64,000 bases of DNA, from contig CM049398.1 of the NCBI GenBank assembly GCA_026929865.2, forward strand, positions 21,911,001 to 21,975,000. Direction: 5' to 3'. How positions within the stretch are numbered: position 1 is the stretch's first letter; each line of letters opens with the position of its first letter. Made by a program: the position numbers and the translations under genes. This DNA is from Hyperoplus lanceolatus (taxonomy: Eukaryota; Chordata; Actinopteri; Uranoscopiformes; Ammodytidae). The notes under the pieces were generated by a model that was not told the DNA's origin, did no database searches, and saw nothing but the letters and a program-made list of their open reading frames with translations. Below are positions 58,647 to 64,000 of the stretch, piece by piece.

Positions 58647-59283
58647 ATGGAGAAGACCAGTCCCCTAAGGCAGGATGCTCCGGCTAATGCTTGGCCAGTC
58701 AGCCTGCTTTATGCATTTCCTACAATTCTTTTGTTACTGACAACACTGGATGGGGTCCAGCATTGCAGTTACAGCCTACGTTTGGTGGCTCCACACTGGC
58801 CAGGGAGGCCATGGATCCCAGCGTTACTAAACTCCTCAAGGAGAGCCTTGGTGCCTTCCAGGGAGACAGGACCTTCTGTCTCAGGTAGGCGGACACATGT
58901 GGCACCCGAACTCGGGGCGCCTGCAGCTGTGCGTGGGGCTCCTGGTAGCCAGGACCCACTGGGACGTATTGCGACCAGTCAGAGGTCTATACCCTTTTAC
59001 TTCAGGGGCACTCTCCACTACATGGAGCTATGCAAACAGGTGGAAGTTGTTTTCACAGTGGTGCATGGCACATGGCGAAGTCCCATGGACTTGCTCAGTG
59101 ATAGTGATACTACACTTCTGCAGTCTGTGTTGGGCAGCAGGAGAGCTGCTTCCACCCTGTGCGTCTATGTGGCTGCGATATCGGCCGCACATGCAGGGGT
59201 GGATAACCAGACGGTAGGGTCCCACTACCTAGTCAGGCAGTTTCTGAAGGGAGGCCAGAGGCTTCATTCAGCCACCATGACCC
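58647..59283 (+). pseudogene. DIRS post-RNase H / recombinase N-terminal remnant (copy 2)
   Basis: Longest open frame of the DIRS copies: RQDAPANAWPVSLLYAFPTI, LVAPHWPGRPW, then LCVYVAAISAAHAGVDNQT and FLKGGQRLHS. The frame continues past 59283 into unrelated host-element sequence to 59435, a chance fusion. No R-H-R-Y catalytic residues are present because the C-terminal half is lost. Confidence 0.75.
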
Positions 59284-59568
59284 ATGACCAATACGGATAT
59301 GTGACCATAGAGCATGCACGCGTGAACCGAAAATCGGACTGGGTGTACGACCAGATCAAATGCAGTAATAAAAACTATATAAAAAAGTATTTCTTTGCAC
59401 AGATGGTCTCGTTTGCTGTTAAAGGTAATTTATGATTATGAGAGGAAACATGAGGCTGTTTAAAAGATATTTAAATGTTACTCGTTGCTGCTTTAAATGC
59501 AGTGAGAGGAACGAAGCAGAAGAACTCTTGTCCAGCTATGCCGTGATCTTAATATAAAAATCACAAAC

Positions 59569-59603
<35 letters not shown>

Positions 59604-60059
59604 AAAGCGCCCCACAGTTTGAAAACCACTGATATAGCCTATATTTGCCCAAATACATATAGAGACAGACCAATTGAATTATGGTGTGGTAGGTATATAT
59701 TTTAGTTTGATTTAAATTTATTTTCAGTATTAAAACCATCATTTGGATTTTCAATTAATAAAAATTCTAATTTTAAATGTACATAGCCTATCCACCTTCT
59801 GTCCTTTATCTTTCCGTTCGTACAACAATATACAGAGAAAATTCGAATTTTTCGGGCATATTTCGAATGGTAAAATGAATCGTGATTAATCCACAGAATC
59901 CTGTGATTAATCTGATTAAAAATTGTAATTTTTTGACAGCCCTACTCTTTACATTATTAAGCATTATTCTGTACAGTAAATGGTGTAATAAAGTACATGT
60001 TTTGTGTTGCCTGTGTACGTTTATGTACTGTACACTAGTGTGTATGTCACTGTGTTTAC

Positions 60060-60113
60060 TTTGAAGATGCCGACTGCTCCTTGCCTCTCCTGGTCAATCC
60101 ATGAGGGGAACTC
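60060..60113 (-). CDS. dync2h1: DYNC2H1 exon (window exon 4)
   Basis: 54 bp, phase 0-0, 18 residues EFPSWIDQERQGAVGIFK. Acceptor CTGCAG, donor GTAAAC. The PSWIDQER motif is characteristic of dynein-2. The 683-bp intron before it is mostly a hAT MITE. Confidence 0.93.
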
Positions 60114-60181
60114 CTGCAGAGAAAGGAGAGGTGTAAATCAAGGACAGAAATAACATGTTGGTGGAATCATAATCTCAAAAG

Positions 60182-60749
60182 TAGGGCTGTGTCAAAAAAT
60201 CGAAATATCGATATATCGCGATATTTAGTTTCCCGATATCAGTATCGATTTTTATATCAAAATATCGATTTTTTTTTTTATTATTAATTTTTTTATGATT
60301 TTTTTTTTTTGCTTTTCAAGGCTTTATTGACAGTGCAGAGATACAGATATGAAGTGGGGCAGAGAGGGAATGAAACAACCATGGGTCAGATTCAAACCCA
60401 TGTCTGCTGTCAGGCCTGAGCCTCTAGGATACTGACTATTGAAGTTAGATCAGTTTTGTTTATAAAAATACTTAAGATTCACTGTGTCACAAAAGCTTGA
60501 TCATTTGCCAAAACCAAAAAAGAGGAAGAAAAATAGTAAAGGAAGTTGTGAATGAAATAGTTTTGACTTCATTTGTCTGTGCAACTATCAATATATTGTG
60601 CTGTTATGTTTGACAAGGCAACTTGTTTATGGAATATCGCAATATATCGTGATATATCAAGATACGCAATATATCGTGATATATTGTATCGTGACCAGTG
60701 TATCGTGATACGTATCGTATCGCGAAGTCCTTGACGATACCCAGCCCTA
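60182..60749. mobile_element. hAT-type MITE filling an intron
   Basis: 568 bp with ends TAGGGCTGTGTCAAAAAATC and, inverted, TAGGGCTGGGTATCGTC, and a perfect 8-bp target duplication CTCAAAAG (60174-60181, 60750-60757). Both subterminal regions are rich in ATATCG. A foreign stretch (GGCTTTATTGACAGTGCAGA and onward, about 60320-60430) is captured inside. It takes up 83% of the 683-bp intron between window exons 3 and 4. Confidence 0.92.
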
Positions 60750-60796
60750 CTCAAAAGTAGAAGTTTTTAGTTCCCCGGAAAAAGCCGCACTCTTAC

Positions 60797-60847
60797 CTCT
60801 TTCTTAAACATTTCTGCTACGATGGACCCAGTGAAGACATCCCATTC
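60797..60847 (-). CDS. dync2h1: DYNC2H1 exon (window exon 3)
   Basis: 51 bp, phase 0-0, 17 residues EWDVFTGSIVAEMFKKE. Acceptor CTGTAG, donor GTAAGAG. It continues directly from QEN of the preceding exon (QEN/EWD is the expected dynein-2 junction), separated by a 148-bp intron, the shortest in the window. Confidence 0.93.
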
Positions 60848-60995
60848 CTACAGCAAAAAGTAGTGTTAACATTTGGCAGGTTGAAAAATGTAATTTCTAA
60901 ATTTCATTTGTCACTTAAATCAGTACTGAAGAAACCTAAATATCAATTATGATGAATCCTAAAAATGCAGCTGCTGAATCCACAAAGATACTCAC

Positions 60996-61061
60996 ATTCT
61001 CCTGGAAGAGTTCAGGGTGCATGCCTTTCACAAAGTGCATAGCAAACATCAACTGGTCGGC
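60996..61061 (-). CDS. dync2h1: DYNC2H1 exon (window exon 2)
   Basis: 66 bp, phase 0-0, 22 residues ADQLMFAMHFVKGMHPELF plus QEN. Acceptor CTCAG, donor GTGAGT. The MFAMHFVKGM motif is the conserved dynein helix that follows AAA5. Confidence 0.94.
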
Positions 61062-61264
61062 CTGAGACAGAAGAAGTGAGTGAGAGACTGAGCCTCAACT
61101 CGAACTTCAAACAAAGAAAGTCATGCTAAAACACAAGTGTTAGCATCTTTTCCAGACAAGGGAAAAACACAAACCTATTCCCATTGTATGATATGCAGCT
61201 TAGTCTGCCTAACCAAAGTGCTTGTAAAGGGTTCCTGCACACTGACAGTGACAACAAAAGCCCC

Positions 61265-61295
61265 CAAGGGTTCAAGAACAGTTCTTGAACCCTTG
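61265..61295. repeat. 31-bp near-perfect palindrome
   Basis: Two 15-base arms (CAAGGGTTCAAGAAC and its exact complement) around a single A at 61280. Confidence 0.9.
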
Positions 61296-62129
61296 TCTTC
61301 CTTTCTTCTATATCTGCAGGTCGAGTTTAATGGGGAAGAAAAGAAACAATCACTTATCAAGATGCAAGAAATGAGGTTAACAAATCCAGCGTCTGGTTAC
61401 AACTGAACAAATGTAAAATAATTACTAAAATAATTCTACCTATTCCAAATCTTCAGAAAACCTTCATGGCACATCTCTACCTGTAGCCTAATAGTCGGTA
61501 CATATTGTAATTTGTATTATATAAAGTTTGGTTTATATTGTATATTTAAGCTATAGTGTGTCATTTTCATATGGATTAAAGTTGATTATATTCAATCTTT
61601 CAAATATAAAACACCTCATCCTAAATCAAATGGCATACGTTTAAAAAGTATACATCCAAAAGAAAAAGATAAATAAAAAACAATTTTTTCTCATGGGAGG
61701 TTCAACAATCAATACTTGGTAGAGATTCTTTATTACAGCTTTGGTGTGTTTAGCCATGTTCAGTCAATACCTTATTAAGCTGAATACATTGAATTTATAG
61801 TGGAATGTAACACAAAAACAGAATATGCTCAGTGCCCACCACTGCCATAAACAAATACAGATATTCCAAAAACACTGACTGTTTTTTCCAAAGATGTATA
61901 TCATGAATTTTTCTAATCTTAATTCCCTTCTCCTCTCAAATGATTCTTCTCTTTTTTTCTCCCATTATGCTTTCCTCATTTGTTGTCCTCTCTCACTCTT
62001 TATCCACCGTTATCTTTTCATTAGACTCTTTCTCCCTCCTCTCCTCTCCCCCTTGAGGGTGTTGACAGGAGCGCTGATAATTTAGTCCAATGTTTCCTCT
62101 CTGATAATAATTGGGCTGCAGCTCTGTTC

Positions 62130-62130
<1 letters not shown>

Positions 62131-62171
<41 letters not shown>

Positions 62172-62252
62172 TGTGTGTGTGTGGTTGATAGCCTATAGAC
62201 CTGGTCACCATTTAACAGCAATCCCTGATTCTTCCACTACCATAAAAGCAAC

Positions 62253-62294
<42 letters not shown>
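62131..62294. repeat. TG and CA microsatellites in inverted arrangement
   Basis: A (TG)n run at 62131-62182 and a (CA)n run at 62253-62294 on the same strand, about 70 bp apart, so they could pair as a hairpin in RNA. Confidence 0.9.
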
Positions 62295-62299
<5 letters not shown>

Positions 62300-62704
62300 A
62301 CAAATAAATTACATTTACCAATCACTGCCCGATCGATGCAATAATTGCTCTGTTGGTTAATAGTTGAGACTTCATTGCCATGCTACGGTAGTTGCAGAGG
62401 TTTGACTGTATGTGTGAATGTATGGGGTTTATATTATTGTGCATTTGGTCTAAATGTTATACATCCAAAATAACAAAGATTTAATTGTATCTGCTAAAAA
62501 CAAACCAACCTTGTTACAAAATATTCAACCTAATACTTTTATCCTGTCAGCTTAAACTTGCATTTTGATATAATTTGAATAACTTATCTGAAGCTGGGCC
62601 TAACTTACTGTTATTACCCACTTATCAGCTATACATAAATCAATGGAGTGATGTCAGGAATTTCTAGAGATACTCAAAAACTATTTATTTGATTTCTGCA
62701 TTAC

Positions 62705-62794
62705 CTTGAAAAGTGACCGGCATACGTACTCATACACCATATTCTTCAAACTGGCCTCCAAAGCAGCAATCCTGGCTTCGGTATTATCCACTTC
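62705..62794 (-). CDS. dync2h1: DYNC2H1 exon (window exon 1), end of AAA5 region
   Basis: 90 bp, phase 0 at both ends, 30 residues running from EVDNTEARIAALEASL to VYEYVCRSLFK. The acceptor is TTTTAG and the donor GTAATG. The helical, charged start fits the segment that leads out of the stalk/AAA5 region in dynein-2. This is the most N-terminal exon in the window. Confidence 0.93.
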
Positions 62795-64000
62795 CTAAAA
62801 TGCACAAATGCAATTATATAAATGCCAATAATCAGACAGGGAAAAGGATAAAAAGTGAAGTGGCAATTGGCATAGTGAGATGAGGTATGAGGGATATACT
62901 CAAAAAAACATTTTTTCAGTCTTAATCAATTTTACACAGCAAAAGTTTATCTGTGTTAATGATCTTGATATTCTAGCTAATATGTGCTAGGTGTGTGAGC
63001 AGCCATGAAATTGAAAACGTTAGCTGTGCTTGTATTCAGAAGTGTTCTCTCTTTCTGTAACACCAGGGTAACCTGAATGTGTGAGGGACATAGACTAGAC
63101 CTGTATCCTCCTTATTTTCCTTCAGACATGTCCACTGTGTTTTCTCTCTTATAGACAAATGAAAACAGAGACATAAGACTTGAAGCACTACAATGTTGGT
63201 GGAAGATGATGTTCCCCCTTAAGTATCTTTTAAGCTAGGAAAGGACAGCAGTCAAACTGTCAGCGAATGCACAACAGTATCAATTAGAACCCTCTCTTAG
63301 ATACACAAGGTTGAGATAGGAAGAGGAAGACAAATCCAGTAGTAAAAGTGAAACAATAATTAGAGCTTGAGATTCAGACTCATACAGAGCATGTCAGATA
63401 AGTGGAAGGGGAAAAAAGAAACATATTCCAGATAGATTTCTCTCTTTCTGTCCTATTTCCCCTATTGAATATCTGAATATCTGTTTAAGGTTTTTCTGCA
63501 AGCACTTATTCCTTGTAAAAACCTGTGTTAAGTGCGAGCAAGTGAGCCCGTTGTGTATACAGTGTCAGAGCATAGTCTGTGTGTCTGCTAAGTCTGCTAA
63601 TTGGTTTGTGTGTATTTGCGTGAGCAGATAGGGTCAGTGTGTTATGTTAGACACGAGAGGTTCAAAATTGTATTCCAGATCTGGAGTACCATCTGCAGCT
63701 CATGGCAAATTAAACTCTCTCATTCAACACAACAAACGACCAAGAGACACACAGGGAGAGAGAGGACACAAATCAAGTATTCTGACCACACTCACTGAAT
63801 GTGTCCACAAGCCTTCCTACCTATACACACACACATTAACATGTAACAGTGGTGACCAGCTGCTGCCTGGTGACATTCTTGGATGACAGCACTGGCTTTA
63901 ACAACCCACAAAGGATTTCAACCTTGCGTGCCTGCGTGTGTATGCGTACTCTGGGTTATCAGACAGTGGTTAGGTCTCAGATGGACAACAGCAGTGCGAT
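62795..64000. other. Intron upstream of the first window exon, no gene seen
   Basis: About 1.2 kb searched on the minus strand for the next dynein exon (expected helical stalk/AAA5 sequence) without success. No other feature supported. Confidence 0.5.

Larger units (their letters stand above)
54391..59283 (+). mobile_element. DIRS-like retrotransposon, copy 2 (3' truncated)
   Basis: 4.9 kb homologous to copy 1 (27551). It starts with the same CTATTTCGTTCCTACTGACC terminus, the repeat-rich 5' region and the gag-like cysteine segment (about 56.85-56.92 kb). Reverse transcriptase motif LPFAFLGKVYQFRVLPFGPS is at 58195-58250, and the post-RNase H and recombinase N-terminal regions at 58640-59275 (LVAPHWPGRPW, TLCVYVAAISAAHAGVDNQT). 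It stops after GCCACCATGACCC, lacking the recombinase catalytic half and right terminus. It has FLKGGQRLHS where copy 1 has a 17-bp deletion, and it lacks copy 1's internal 370-bp insertion. It contains about three tandem ~185-bp units (GCTCGCCAGTGGGCGGCATA) at 55.8-56.5 kb. Confidence 0.83.
53701..59631. mobile_element. hAT element (inner), Charlie-like ends
   Basis: 5,931 bp with ends CAGGGGTTTTCAAAGTGTG and, inverted, CAGTGGTTTTCAAACTGTG; flanks GTATAGCC and ATATAGCC form an 8-bp duplication with one mismatch (53693-53700, 59632-59639). This end type is typical of hAT/Charlie-related elements. The left interior (53701-54390) has no recognised gene; the right interior (59284-59580) likewise, ending in a poly(A) tract at 59572-59600. 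Confidence 0.85.
53168..59944. mobile_element. hAT element (outer), carrying nested insertions
   Basis: 6,777 bp with ends TAGGGCTGTCAAAATTATCG and CTGATTAAAAATTG...TTTTGACAGCCCTA, and a perfect 8-bp target duplication CTCTTTAC (53160-53167 and 59945-59952). Subterminal GATTAAT and GCGTTAA motifs. Only about 0.85 kb is its own sequence; the rest is a second hAT element with a DIRS copy inside. No hAT transposase remains. Confidence 0.92.
61062..62704. other. Intron between window exons 1 and 2, no gene seen
   Basis: Contains a 31-bp palindrome (61265-61295) and two TG or CA microsatellites (62131-62182 and 62253-62294). No gene recognised. Confidence 0.55.
673..62794 (-). other. dync2h1: DYNC2H1 gene body (internal part), cytoplasmic dynein-2 heavy chain
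   Basis: This is the host gene. Fifteen minus-strand exons splice in frame into 511 codons with GT-AG junctions and matching phases throughout. Dynein-2 heavy chain is the ATPase motor of retrograde intraflagellar transport in cilia. The visible part covers, in order, the link from AAA5 (CRSLFK, ADQLMFAMHFVKG), the AAA6 core (LIIISPGADPSQEL, NGDWLCLKNLHL, RLWLTAEVHP), the AAA lid (GWTKFYEFSLSDLRAG, QWEFVHGLL, YGGRIDN) and the start of the C-terminal domain. The paralogue was assigned by matching these motifs from memory to DYNC2H1, not to axonemal dyneins or dynein-1. Full-length dynein-2 heavy chains are about 4,300 residues, so this is roughly the 3500-4060 region. Upstream exons lie beyond 64000, downstream exons before 1. 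Intron sizes range from 148 bp to 32,963 bp. No exon shows a frameshift or stop, so the gene looks functional. Confidence 0.95.

Noticed and set aside
58647..59435. 262-residue reading frame as an intact new gene
   Set aside because: The first 212 or so codons are DIRS relic; the end is chance fusion into the host element past the DIRS truncation at 59283.
63600..63900. Further DYNC2H1 exon near the right edge
   Set aside because: No frame with flanking splice sites gives dynein-like sequence.

Overview
The window is eukaryotic, most likely from a ray-finned (teleost) fish. It has GT-AG spliced exons far apart, many long (CA/TG)n and (GA)n microsatellites, and dense transposable elements of fish-typical families: Tc1/mariner, hAT, PIF/Harbinger-like, piggyBac-like, DIRS, a CR1/L2/Rex-like LINE and a V-SINE. 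I cannot name the species from the sequence.

The backbone is one host gene on the minus strand. Fifteen exons (673 to 62794) join in frame to 511 codons of a dynein heavy chain that I recognise as DYNC2H1, the cytoplasmic dynein-2 heavy chain (retrograde intraflagellar transport motor). The part present runs from the end of AAA5 through AAA6 into the start of the C-terminal domain. Exons nearer the N terminus lie beyond the right edge and the last exons beyond the left edge. Exon lengths and intron phases agree throughout, with a canonical splice site at every junction.

Layout: 1-17.8 kb holds the nine 3'-proximal exons in introns with a nearly complete Tc1 transposon (918-2544), a hAT MITE (12303-13130), a tRNA-Thr-like pseudogene and many microsatellites. 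17.8-50.8 kb is a single 33-kb intron built mostly from repeats. Its core is a tandem array of about 0.79-kb units, each with an elongator tRNA-Met-like gene on the plus strand. The array is broken by an 11-kb LTR-type insertion (itself holding a LINE fragment and a degenerate DIRS element), Harbinger-like and hAT elements, and a mariner element nested in a MITE. To the right of the array, at 43.6-47.6 kb, lies a plus-strand spliced gene-like unit with CCAAT-box promoter sequence, at least three coding exons, a zinc-binding-like C terminus, one in-frame stop and a poly(A) signal. It is followed by a 1.8-kb foldback element.

50.8-64 kb holds the remaining six DYNC2H1 exons, a piggyBac-like MITE, a 6.8-kb nest (hAT inside hAT, with a second DIRS copy inside) and a hAT MITE that makes up most of one short intron. 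There is no operon-like organisation. The functional content is DYNC2H1, possibly the tRNA-Met genes, and possibly the antisense nested gene. Nothing in the window looks prokaryotic and there is no CRISPR array.
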